This document shows, in pieces, positions 8,048 to 15,759 of a DNA stretch of 64,000 bases (position 1 is its first letter; each line of letters starts with the position of its first letter). The DNA is from WTKG01 sp963735005. GTDB taxonomy: Bacteria; Actinomycetota; Actinomycetes; Actinomycetales; Demequinaceae. The stretch covers positions 310,001 through 374,000 of the forward strand of contig CAVTJA010000010.1 of NCBI GenBank assembly GCA_963735005.1, given 5' to 3'. The notes beneath the pieces are model-generated. The model was given only the letters and a program-made list of their open reading frames with translations, searched no databases and was not told the origin of the DNA. Position numbers and translations under genes: made by a program.

Positions 8048-9034
8048 CTACCAGCGGCTGTGGACGTGCGGCCGGATCTCGCGGTTGTAGATCTCGGACA
8101 GCGCCGCGTGCGTGGCCTCGTCGAGCGTGGGCAACTCGCCCGCCGCCGCGTTCAGTGCCGCCTGCTCGGGGTTGCGCGCGCCAGGGATGACGGTGGACAC
8201 GCCCTGGTCGATGATCCAGCGCAGCGCCAGCTGCGCCGTCGTCCATCCGGGCGGCGTAAGCGCGGCAACCTCGCGCGCCGCGGCGACGCCCACGTCGAAC
8301 GGCACGCCCGCGAAGGTCTCGCCCACATCGAACGCCGCGCCCTCGCGGTTATACGTGCGGTGGTCGTTCTTGGGGAAGGTGGTCGCCTCGTCGTACTTGC
8401 CGGTGAGCAGGCCCGACGCGAGGGGCACCCGCGCGATGATCGCGATGCCCGCGCTTTCGGCCTCGACGAGCACCCGCTCGAGCGGCTTGCGCCGGAAGAT
8501 GTTGAAGACGATCTGGACGCTCGAGATGCCGGGTTCGCCCATGGCGATGAGCGCCTCCTCGCACGTCTCGACCGAGACGCCGACGCGCTTGGCGCGGCCC
8601 TCGTCGACGATGGTCGCGAGGTACTCGTACGTGTGGGGGTCGCGGAACACCGCGGTGGGCGGGCAGTGGATCTGCATCAGGTCGAGCGAGTCGACGCCCA
8701 GGTTCTCGCGGCTGCGATCAGTCCACGCCCGGAAGTTGTCGAGCGTGTACGCGCTTGCCACGTGCGGGTCGGCGCGACGGCCCATCTTGGTGGCGACCAT
8801 GAACCCGCCAGAGTCCTTGCGGCTGCGCAGGAATTGGCCGATCGCCCGCTCGGAACGGCCGTCCCCGTAGACGTCGGCGGTGTCGAAGAACGTGGTCCCG
8901 GCGTCCGCCGCAGCATTGAGAATTTCCTGCGAGCGGTCCTCGTCTACGTCGCCCCAGTCGGCGCCAAGCTGCCAGCAACCGAGCCCGACGACGGACAGCG
9001 GAGCCCCAAGCCGAGCGGGCCGTGAGGAGAGCAT
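8048..9034 (-). CDS. Aldo/keto reductase
   Basis: 328 aa from the ATG at 9034 (MLSSRPARLGAPLSVVGLG); a longer frame to 9391 runs through the upstream NlpC/P60 gene and is ignored. NAD(P)H-dependent reductases of this family act on aldehydes, ketones or sugars in the cytoplasm. Seen: the Asp-Tyr pair in DTADVYGDGRSE, the Lys in VATKMGRR, the His in MQIHCPP, and the cofactor segments GVSVETCEEAL and STVIPGARNPEQ. The arrangement fits the AKR11/YajO-like general stress or sugar-ketone group, but the substrate cannot be predicted. It is the last gene before tRNA-Arg and may be read with the NlpC/P60 gene 56 bases upstream. Confidence 0.88.
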   Translation of the reverse strand: MLSSRPARLGAPLSVVGLGCWQLGADWGDVDEDRSQEILNAAADAGTTFFDTADVYGDGRSERAIGQFLRSRKDSGGFMVATKMGRRADPHVASAYTLDNFRAWTDRSRENLGVDSLDLMQIHCPPTAVFRDPHTYEYLATIVDEGRAKRVGVSVETCEEALIAMGEPGISSVQIVFNIFRRKPLERVLVEAESAGIAIIARVPLASGLLTGKYDEATTFPKNDHRTYNREGAAFDVGETFAGVPFDVGVAAAREVAALTPPGWTTAQLALRWIIDQGVSTVIPGARNPEQAALNAAAGELPTLDEATHAALSEIYNREIRPHVHSRW

Positions 9035-9090
9035 CCTCCGACCGTACGCCACCTCGCGCGACGTCGCATCCGATACCGGGTGGGGAATGG

Positions 9091-9729
9091 CTATTTCTCC
9101 CAGAATTTGTCCTTTGTGACGCGCACGAAGACGGGGTTCTTCTGCCACATGGTGCGGAACCTCACCACCGTTCCCTTGGTGGCCGCCTCGATCACGAGGT
9201 TTCCCCCGGCGTAGAGCGCGACGTGGCCAGGTGTCACGACGATGTCGCCGGGCCTGGCGTTCTTGCGCGACACCCGCTTGCCGATGTGGAAGTACGGGCC
9301 GGTCGTCCTCGGCAAGTTGATGCCGAGCCGCTGGTAGACGTAGCCCACAAAGCCCACGCAGTCGAACCCTGCAGGCGACCGCCCGCCCCACACGTACGGC
9401 ACGCCCTGGTACTTGGCTGCTTCCATCAATACCTTGTTGCCCTTGACGGAGGCGGGCAGCGGGCCCGTCCAGGTCTGGCCAGCGAGGCCAAGCTCGGTGA
9501 CGCCCACGTGGATCGTGTCGAACTCATAGTCGGCCGCTGCGGATGCCTGGATGCGGGAATCGTTGGCCGCGATCTGTGCGGCGAAAGCGTTGGCGGCGGC
9601 GTCAGCCCGCTCGGCGTACGGGATCGCGGGCTCCGGTAGCGAGGCGGCGGAGACGCCCAGAATGGCGATGATGCCCGCGGTATGGATGGCAAAAACGCGC
9701 GCGGAAGCGCGCAAAGGTGAGTACCTCAA
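9091..9729 (-). CDS. Secreted NlpC/P60 peptidoglycan hydrolase
   Basis: 212 aa. Residues 1-30 form a signal peptide or membrane anchor (VFAIHTAGIIAILGVSAASL). A roughly 70-residue linker precedes a C-terminal NlpC/P60 domain of about 110 residues. The catalytic Cys is in GFDCVGFVGYVYQ, the His in TPGHVALYAGG, and the usual third residue near VIEAATKG. Such enzymes cut gamma-D-Glu-diaminoacid bonds in peptidoglycan, often during cell separation or resuscitation. There is a roughly 150-base leader before the start, see the separate entry. Neighbours are a metal regulator upstream and an aldo/keto reductase downstream. Confidence 0.92.
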   Translation of the reverse strand: MRYSPLRASARVFAIHTAGIIAILGVSAASLPEPAIPYAERADAAANAFAAQIAANDSRIQASAAADYEFDTIHVGVTELGLAGQTWTGPLPASVKGNKVLMEAAKYQGVPYVWGGRSPAGFDCVGFVGYVYQRLGINLPRTTGPYFHIGKRVSRKNARPGDIVVTPGHVALYAGGNLVIEAATKGTVVRFRTMWQKNPVFVRVTKDKFWEK

Positions 9730-9883
9730 GAGTCGTCCTCAATCGCACCCAGGGCGCGGTCATCGCGCCACACGGGGCGCTGTCTGCATCTGCCTCTCCA
9801 ACGCGCGACCATGCGGCCGGGTTCCGGGGAGGGGGCCGCATCGGGCAGCCAAGGGCCCCAGTTTACGGGATACCCCGCGGGGG
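9730..9883 (-). promoter_or_regulatory. Long leader of the NlpC/P60 gene; possible c-di-AMP (ydaO-type) riboswitch
   Basis: The 154 bases between the DtxR-family stop and the NlpC/P60 start are GC-rich, with short purine blocks on the transcribed strand (CCCGGAACCCGG near 9815-9830 and CTGGGTGCGATTGAGG near 9739-9754). ydaO-type c-di-AMP riboswitches are common before NlpC/P60 and Rpf genes in actinobacteria. I cannot match the full consensus by eye, so the call rests mostly on context. A covariance-model search would decide it. Confidence 0.2.
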
Positions 9884-10561
9884 CTAAGACAGCGAGACGA
9901 AGATGTGCCGCGCGGACACCGCGTCGAATTCGACAGAGCCGATGTCGCTCGACACCGTGCTCACGCCGTCGGCCGTTGAGATGCGGACGGCCGCGCCCGG
10001 AATGAGGCCGGCTGCCGCGATGTCCGCGAGCAGGCCGGGCACGGTCTGCGGTCCCTCACCAATGCGCACAAGAGTCGCGGTGGCGTCCCCGTCCACATCG
10101 GCGACCGCGATCGCCCCGCGCGTGGGCGTCGCCGGGGCAGCGCCCAACTCCTCGAGGCCGGGGATGACGTTGCCGTACGGCGAACGGTCGGGCGAGTCGA
10201 GGATCTCGAGCAGCCGCTTCTCGACCCGCTCGCTCATCACGTGCTCCCAGCGGCAGGCCTCGTCGTGCACGAACGGCAGCTCGAGGCCGATGACGTCGAT
10301 GAGCAGGCGCTCGGCGAGCCGATGCTTGCGCATGACGCGGGTCGCGGCGGCCAGGCCCTCGGGGGTGAGCTGGAGGTGGTGATCTCCCTCGGACACGACG
10401 ACGAGCCCGTCTCGCTGCATCCGCGCGACGGTCTGGGAGACTGTGGGCCCTGAGTGCTCAAGTTGCTCGGCGATGCGCGCCCGCATGGGCGTGATTCCGT
10501 CCTCCATCAACTCGTAAATGGTACGGAGGTACATCTCCGTGGTGTCGATGAGGTCGGTCAT
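9884..10561 (-). CDS. DtxR/IdeR-family metal-dependent transcriptional repressor
   Basis: 225 aa, close to the 230 aa of IdeR. The N-terminal winged helix (MTDLIDTTEMYLRTIYELME through SGPTVSQTVARMQRDGLV) is followed by a metal-binding dimerisation domain. Its ligand set is recognisable: Met10, the Glu/His cluster in MRKHRLAERLL, and ACRWEHVMSERVEKRL with the Cys and Glu-His of the primary site. An SH3/FeoA-like C-terminal domain of about 80 residues follows. With Fe(II) (or Mn(II)) bound such proteins repress uptake genes. Its start lies 2 bases after the UDP-glucose dehydrogenase stop, so the two are co-transcribed. No operator is obvious nearby. Confidence 0.92.
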   Translation of the reverse strand: MTDLIDTTEMYLRTIYELMEDGITPMRARIAEQLEHSGPTVSQTVARMQRDGLVVVSEGDHHLQLTPEGLAAATRVMRKHRLAERLLIDVIGLELPFVHDEACRWEHVMSERVEKRLLEILDSPDRSPYGNVIPGLEELGAAPATPTRGAIAVADVDGDATATLVRIGEGPQTVPGLLADIAAAGLIPGAAVRISTADGVSTVSSDIGSVEFDAVSARHIFVSLS

Positions 10562-10563
10562 GG

Positions 10564-11898
10564 CTACGCCGTCGCGAATCTACCGAGGCCCTGGTACGCC
10601 CACCCAGCGGCCTTCCATGCGTCGACGTCGAGGCAGTTGCGGCCGTCGATCACGTGCGCGTTCGCCACGGCTCCGGCGAGCGCGACCGGGTCGGCCTCGC
10701 GGAACTGCTTCCACTCGGTGGCGACGATGACGACCTCCGTGTCCGCCACGGCGTCCTCCACGGACGTCGCGTAGTGGAGCGTGGGCCACACGGCCTTGGC
10801 GTTGGCCATCGCCTCGGGGTCGAACACGCGCACGTCGGCGCCCGCGAGGTGAAGCTTGCCCGCCACATCGAGCGCAGGAGAGTCGCGGATGTCGTCGCTG
10901 TTGGGCTTGAACGCGGCGCCAAGCACGGCGACCTTCTTGCCGTTCAGGCTTCCGCCGACTGCCTTGCGGGCGAGGTCGACGACGTGCTCGCGGCGGCGCA
11001 GGTTGACGTCGTCCACCTCGCGCAGGAAGTTGAGGGCGTCGCCCACGCCAAGCTCGTCGGCGCGCGCCTGGAACGCTCGGATGTCCTTGGGCAGGCAGCC
11101 GCCACCAAAGCCGATGCCCGCGCCCAGGAACTTGCGGCCGATGCGCTCGTCGAAGCCGATGGCGTCAGCGAGGTCGTTGACGTCCGCGCCGGTGACCTCG
11201 CAGATCTCGGCGACGGCGTTGATGAACGAGATCTTGGTCGCGAGGAACGCGTTCGCGGAGACCTTGACGAGCTCCGAGGTTGCGTAGTCGGTGATCACGA
11301 ACGGGGTGTCGCGGGCGAGCACGTCAGCGTACACGCGGCGCGCGGCGGCCTCGACGTTGCCGGGGTTTTCCGGGTCGATTCCGAGCACCAGCCGGTCGGG
11401 CCGCAGGGTGTCCTCGACGGCGAAGCCCTCGCGCAGGAACTCGGGGTTCCAGCCAAGCTCGGCCTGGCTGCCGACGGGCGCGATGGCCTTGAGGCGCGCG
11501 GCAAGGCGGGCGGCGGTCCCGACGGGAACCGTGGACTTGCCGAACACGACGGCCGGGCGCGTCAGCAGCGGCCCGAGCGTGTCGATGACGGCGTTGACGA
11601 AGCGCATGTCGGCGGCGTTCTCGCCGGGCTTCTGCGGCGTGCCCACGCCAATGAAGTGGACGTCGGCGAACGCGGCGGCCTCGGCGGGGTCGGTGGTGAA
11701 CCGGAGCTGGCCGGAGTCCACGTGCTTCTTGAGTAGCTCGGGCAGCCCGGGCTCAAAGAACGGCACCTCACCGTTGCGAAGGCGCTCAATCTTGGCCTCG
11801 TCGACGTCGACGCCGATCACCTCGTGGCCCAGTTCGGCCATGCCGGCGGCGTGCGTTGCACCCAGGTAGCCGGTGCCGAAGACGGAGATCTTTTCCAT
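10564..11898 (-). CDS. UDP-glucose 6-dehydrogenase
   Basis: 444 aa. It oxidises UDP-glucose twice with NAD+ to UDP-glucuronate for exopolysaccharide or cell-wall sugars. The Rossmann start VFGTGYLGATHAAGMAELGH is at residues 5-24 and the mid-domain segment NPEFLREGFAVED is present. The catalytic cysteine motif GFGGGCLPKDIRAF is near residue 262 and the C-terminal LGAAFKPNSDDIRDSPAL near 330. It starts at the ATG at 11898 after a 98-base gap to manA and runs straight into the IdeR-type gene. The substrate is supplied by GalU (1840-2772). Confidence 0.94.
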   Translation of the reverse strand: MEKISVFGTGYLGATHAAGMAELGHEVIGVDVDEAKIERLRNGEVPFFEPGLPELLKKHVDSGQLRFTTDPAEAAAFADVHFIGVGTPQKPGENAADMRFVNAVIDTLGPLLTRPAVVFGKSTVPVGTAARLAARLKAIAPVGSQAELGWNPEFLREGFAVEDTLRPDRLVLGIDPENPGNVEAAARRVYADVLARDTPFVITDYATSELVKVSANAFLATKISFINAVAEICEVTGADVNDLADAIGFDERIGRKFLGAGIGFGGGCLPKDIRAFQARADELGVGDALNFLREVDDVNLRRREHVVDLARKAVGGSLNGKKVAVLGAAFKPNSDDIRDSPALDVAGKLHLAGADVRVFDPEAMANAKAVWPTLHYATSVEDAVADTEVVIVATEWKQFREADPVALAGAVANAHVIDGRNCLDVDAWKAAGWAYQGLGRFATA

Positions 11899-11996
11899 GC
11901 CGCCAGCCTATCGGCTGACGCTCACCCGCCACATACGTAGGTCCCGGGTGGACAGGGGGTATCTGGACGCCGCCGCGCGCACGGCTGCCCGCAGCG

Positions 11997-13187
11997 CTAC
12001 GGCACCGAGACGACGGCGGCCGATCCCTCGGCGTCCACCACCACGTCGCCGTCTGAGTGCGGCACGAACACTGCCTGGCCCTGGCGCAGCTCAGCCACCT
12101 GCCCGGCCTCGACCCGCACGCTCGCGCGCCCCTCATATGCCAGGACGATGCGGGGCCCGGCCCCGAACCCGGCCTCGCCATTCGATACGGTCGCCAGGCC
12201 GAACGCGCGGCTTGGCGCGGGGTAGCGGGCAAACACGCCGTCGCGCTCTGCCGGGATCCGGTGGGCGGGCGCGGGGGCGGTGTGCGCGATCGCGAGCAGC
12301 TCGTCCACGTCGACGTGCTTGGGCGTGAGGCCCGCGCGCACCACGTTGTCGGAGTTCGCCATCACCTCAAGGCCAACACCCGACTGGTAGCTGTGGACGG
12401 TGCCGTCGCCCGTGAAGCACGCCTCCCCCGGCTCGAGCAGCACCGCGTTCATCGCGAGCGCGACCAGCACGCCCCCGTCTCCGCGGAAGTGCTCGGCCAC
12501 GCCGGCCGCGGCAACCAGGCTGTCGCTCGCGCCCGGTGCCTCGGCCGCGGCGACCACGGCGTCGGTCACTCCGGCGGCGTCGTCCATCCGGGTGAACGCC
12601 GTGCGCAGGTACACCGCGAGGTCGGCGATCTCGATCGCGTTGTCCGCCGCCGCGACCACCCGGCCCAGATCCGCGAGCGCGGCCGCGGAGATGCATGCGT
12701 CGCTCACCACGTCCAGGTCCTCCCGCAGCTCCGCCACGGGCCTGAAGCCCGCCAGGATCCGCATCGGCGTGATCGCGACGATCATCTCCGGCTTGTGGTT
12801 GCGGTCGCGGTAGACCCGGTCGGGCGAGTCGAGCGGGATCCCCTCGGCGTCCTCGCGCGCGAACCCGGCGCGCGCCTGCGCCAGCGACGGGTGCACCTGG
12901 ATGCTGAGTGGCTTCGCGATCGCGAGCACCTTGAGCAGGTACGGGAGGCGTCCGTCGTGCTCGGCGGCTGCGGCGCCGCCCAAGGCCGCCACGGGGTCGG
13001 CGTCGATGGCGGCGTCGAGCGTCATCCCGGGGCCGTCGTTGCCCAGCACGAGCGCCGGCGCCGCGGGGTGCGCTCCCCACCACGCTTCGGCCACGGGCTC
13101 GCCCGACGGCCGCACCCCAAGCATCGCAGGAATCGAGTCAAGGTCACCCCACGCGTAGTGCTGGAGGGCAGGGGTGATCCGCAACAT
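11997..13187 (-). CDS. manA: Mannose-6-phosphate isomerase, class I
   Basis: 396 aa. It interconverts fructose-6-phosphate and mannose-6-phosphate, feeding GDP-mannose and mannosylated glycans. The start is the ATG at 13187 (MLRITPALQHYAWGDLDSIP); the open frame runs to 13274 without a sensible start. Seen: the zinc-site segment PLSIQVHPSLAQA around residues 95-107, NHKPEMIVAITPM with the conserved Lys-Pro-Glu, and the later cupin strand with LEPGEACFTGDGTVHSY and GLEVMANSDNVVRAGLTPKH. It is divergent from serC with 74 bases between the starts. Confidence 0.94.
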   Translation of the reverse strand: MLRITPALQHYAWGDLDSIPAMLGVRPSGEPVAEAWWGAHPAAPALVLGNDGPGMTLDAAIDADPVAALGGAAAAEHDGRLPYLLKVLAIAKPLSIQVHPSLAQARAGFAREDAEGIPLDSPDRVYRDRNHKPEMIVAITPMRILAGFRPVAELREDLDVVSDACISAAALADLGRVVAAADNAIEIADLAVYLRTAFTRMDDAAGVTDAVVAAAEAPGASDSLVAAAGVAEHFRGDGGVLVALAMNAVLLEPGEACFTGDGTVHSYQSGVGLEVMANSDNVVRAGLTPKHVDVDELLAIAHTAPAPAHRIPAERDGVFARYPAPSRAFGLATVSNGEAGFGAGPRIVLAYEGRASVRVEAGQVAELRQGQAVFVPHSDGDVVVDAEGSAAVVSVP

Positions 13188-13261
13188 GAGTCCATCATGG
13201 CAGTGACTGGGCGGGACCTCCCGCGCGTGGGCGCATGCAGGTGCGCCGCTAGAGTTGGCAC

Positions 13262-14425
13262 ATGCCAGATACACTCCGAATCCCCGCCGAATTGCTCCCT
13301 CGTGACGGCCGCTTTGGCTCCGGCCCGAGCAAGGTCGCGGACCGCCAACTCGACGCCCTGCGCGCCGCTCAGCCTGGCGTGCTCGGCACGTCTCACCGCC
13401 AGGCGCCCGTCAAGAACCTCGTGGGCGACGTGCGCGCGCAGCTCGCGGACTTCTTCAGCCTGCCGGACGGCTACGAGATCGCGATCGGCAACGGCGGCTC
13501 GACGTTCTTCTGGGACGTCGCGACCTTCTCGCTGGTGCGCGACCGGGCGCAGCATTGCGCCTTCGGCGAGTTCGGCAACAAGTTCGCCGCGTCCACCACC
13601 GCGGCCCCGCACCTGCAACCCTCGAGCGTCCGCACCGCCAAGCCCGGAAGCGTCATCCTGCCCGAGGCCGAAGACGGCATCGACGTCTATGCGTGGCCGC
13701 ACAACGAGACCAGCACCGGCGCCATCGCAGCGGTCGAGCGCCCAGCGGGCATCGGCGACGACGCGCTCACCGTGATTGACGGCACGAGCGCCGCGGGCGG
13801 CACGCACGTGGACATCGCGCAGACCGACGTCTACTACTTCGCGCCACAGAAGAGCTTCGCGTCCGAGGGTGGGCTCTGGTTCGCCATCATGTCGCCCCGC
13901 GCGATCGCCCGCACCGAGCAGATCGCCGCGTCTGGCCGGTACATCCCGCCCTCGCTCGACCTAGCGTCGGCACTCGAAAACTCGCGCCTCAACCAGACCC
14001 TCAACACCCCAAGCGTGTCCACGCTGGTGTTGATGCGCGCCCAGCTCGAGTGGATGCTTGAGCAGGGCGGAATGGCGTGGGCCGCGGCCCGCACCGCCGA
14101 CTCGTCCGGCCGAATCTACGGCTGGGCGAGTGACGAACCTCACGTAGTGCCGTACGTCACAAACCCTATTAACCGCTCTCCCGTCGTCCTTACTTTGAAC
14201 TTGGAATTGGGGACAAGTTCAGAGGCAGTGCGAGCAGTGCTGAGGGAGAACGGCATCGTTGATGTCGATCCTTATCGGAAGCTTGGGGAGAACCAACTAC
14301 GTATTGGTGTGTACCCCGCGGTTGATCCGGAGGATGCCAGCGCTCTTGTGAAGTGCCTCGGATGGGTTTTGGAGAGGTCCGATGAGCTGGCACAGCGAGC
14401 GGGAGGTACTTCCTCGCCGCAATAA
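13262..14425 (+). CDS. serC: Phosphoserine aminotransferase
   Basis: 387 aa. SerC transfers the amino group of glutamate to 3-phosphohydroxypyruvate in serine biosynthesis (and acts in pyridoxal phosphate synthesis). Seen: the N-terminal FGSGPSKVADRQLDAL, the cofactor-binding IGNGGSTFFWDVATF, and the PLP lysine in DVYYFAPQKSFASEGGLWF near residue 200. The length is typical of actinobacterial SerC. From about 14140 to the stop the codons become visibly AT-richer than the rest of the gene. The 3' end overlaps the next gene by 44 bases. Confidence 0.94.
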   Translation: MPDTLRIPAELLPRDGRFGSGPSKVADRQLDALRAAQPGVLGTSHRQAPVKNLVGDVRAQLADFFSLPDGYEIAIGNGGSTFFWDVATFSLVRDRAQHCAFGEFGNKFAASTTAAPHLQPSSVRTAKPGSVILPEAEDGIDVYAWPHNETSTGAIAAVERPAGIGDDALTVIDGTSAAGGTHVDIAQTDVYYFAPQKSFASEGGLWFAIMSPRAIARTEQIAASGRYIPPSLDLASALENSRLNQTLNTPSVSTLVLMRAQLEWMLEQGGMAWAAARTADSSGRIYGWASDEPHVVPYVTNPINRSPVVLTLNLELGTSSEAVRAVLRENGIVDVDPYRKLGENQLRIGVYPAVDPEDASALVKCLGWVLERSDELAQRAGGTSSPQ

Positions 14426-15185
14426 CAAGAGTTCTCGAGCGCGCTATTTCGTGCTCGTACCCGTAGTTCCGCTATTGGTGGCCCTTGGCCTCGTAGCGAC
14501 CCTCCCGCTTCAGGCGGATGCAACCGACGCGCCAAGCGCGGCACTCACGGTCGACACGCCGGCCCCCGAGGCCAGCGCCACCGAGAGCGGCCCCGTCGTG
14601 ACGCCACTGCCGGCAATCACCGCGGCGAGCAAGACGTCCTCCAAGGTCGCGAACGCGATCTTCCCGGTGCCGCCGATCTCGATCAAACCGGAGCCGAAGC
14701 CCGACCCGAAGCCGGCGACGACGTCAGGCGGCTCCTCAGCGTCGTCGCACACGGGGAGCACAAAGAAGTCGTCCAACCCGTGCGCATTCTCGAACATGAA
14801 GTCGTACTCCGTGTCGAGCGCGCCGTACTCCTCAGCCGAGAAGCAGAACTTCGCGCTGCTCAACGACGCGCGCAAAGACGCCGGCAAGAAGAAGTTGTCG
14901 TGGTCGAGTTCGCACGCGAACAAGGCCCGCGCATGGGCGGTGCACCTCGCGAAGAACAAGTGCCCGCTCGCGCACAGCCCGTCGTCCTTCTGGGACAACG
15001 GTGAGAACGCGTACTGGACGTCAGGCGGGTCGCTCGACAGCCTCGCTCAGCGTGCGCACAACGGATTTATGGGGTCCAGCGGCCACAAGGCCAACATCCT
15101 GCGATCGTGGTTCCACGTCGTCGGGATCGGAATCGCGAAGGGTGCGAACGGTTCCTGGTACCTCATCCAAAACTTCGGCGGCTAG
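14382..15185 (+). CDS. Secreted CAP-domain protein (CAP/SCP/PR1-type)
   Basis: 267 aa with an overlapping start inside serC. A basic N-terminus precedes one hydrophobic segment (FVLVPVVPLLVALGLVATL, about residues 23-41). A long Pro/Ser/Thr/Lys-rich stalk follows (about residues 45-130), then a C-terminal CAP domain of about 130 residues. CAP features seen: FALLNDARKDAGKKKL, WAVHLAKNKCPLAHSP, DNGENAYW, the FMGSSGHKANIL helix and GIGIAKGANGSWYLIQNFGG. The domain is extracellular; bacterial members bind lipids or act on walls but their role is mostly unknown. Cys residues at the stalk end and in KNKCPL could form a disulfide. Confidence 0.85.
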   Translation: MSWHSEREVLPRRNNKSSRARYFVLVPVVPLLVALGLVATLPLQADATDAPSAALTVDTPAPEASATESGPVVTPLPAITAASKTSSKVANAIFPVPPISIKPEPKPDPKPATTSGGSSASSHTGSTKKSSNPCAFSNMKSYSVSSAPYSSAEKQNFALLNDARKDAGKKKLSWSSSHANKARAWAVHLAKNKCPLAHSPSSFWDNGENAYWTSGGSLDSLAQRAHNGFMGSSGHKANILRSWFHVVGIGIAKGANGSWYLIQNFGG

Positions 15186-15220
15186 CCCGCCGGAGGGACA
15201 CTCCCGCATCGCCAAATAGG

Positions 15221-15251
15221 CCCGCGTCGCCCCCTCTCCGGGCGACGCGGG
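15221..15251. terminator. Bidirectional stem-loop between convergent genes
   Basis: A 12-bp perfect stem (CCCGCGTCGCCC with GGGCGACGCGGG) and a 7-base loop lie between the CAP gene (+) and the cupin lipoprotein (-). The pair is convergent, so it can stop both transcripts. There is no clear T-run, as is common in high-GC actinobacteria. Confidence 0.7.
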
Positions 15252-15279
15252 TCGCGGCGGTTCCGGGCCCTCCGGGGCG

Positions 15280-15717
15280 CTAGTCGACCTGAGGGTCGCA
15301 GTGCGTGAGGTCCTTCTCCGCGAGCGGCTTGCCGTCGGGCGTCACGTAGGTGACGTAAAGCACCACGGGCACGTCGCCCTCGTTGACACCCTCGTGCACG
15401 TAGCCGGGGCCCTCGACGAGCGACTCCCCCGCCTTGTACACGTACACCCCGCCAGGATGCGTGGGCGCGTAGTGCGTGAGCTCGCCCGACTCGATCACGC
15501 CGATCACGTTGCCGTAGTGGCAGTGCGGCCCCGTGCTCGCGCCGGGCTGCAGCGTGATCTCAGCGAAGTCGAAGTCGGTGGTGCCCTGGAACTCGATGTC
15601 GACCGGGTCCGTCTGGCTGCCATCCGACAGTGCGACCACCGTCACCGGGTCGGCGGGCGCCGAACAACCGGCGAGAACTGCAAGGGCAAACGTGACGACG
15701 ACGGCGCGAGTTTTCAT
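15280..15717 (-). CDS. Cupin-domain lipoprotein
   Basis: 145 aa with a lipoprotein signal: basic start MKTR, hydrophobic stretch, then lipobox LAGC with the Cys at residue 18. The mature part is a single small cupin barrel, with metal ligands likely in GPHCHYG (two His around a Cys) and a later conserved strand GYVHEGVNEGDVPVVLYVTYV with a His and Glu. Cupins bind small molecules or metals on the outer face of the membrane; no substrate can be named. It is convergent with the CAP gene and starts 43 bases downstream of the MFS stop on the same strand. Confidence 0.8.
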   Translation of the reverse strand: MKTRAVVVTFALAVLAGCSAPADPVTVVALSDGSQTDPVDIEFQGTTDFDFAEITLQPGASTGPHCHYGNVIGVIESGELTHYAPTHPGGVYVYKAGESLVEGPGYVHEGVNEGDVPVVLYVTYVTPDGKPLAEKDLTHCDPQVD

Positions 15718-15759
15718 GCGAATCAGGCTACCCGGCGGTGGGGCGCGGGGCGCGAGGAG

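Noticed and set aside
11873..12328. Open plus-strand frame overlapping ugd and manA ends
   Set aside because: It is antisense to two well-supported genes, and its protein is the Arg/Pro-rich kind produced by reading GC-rich DNA in the wrong frame.
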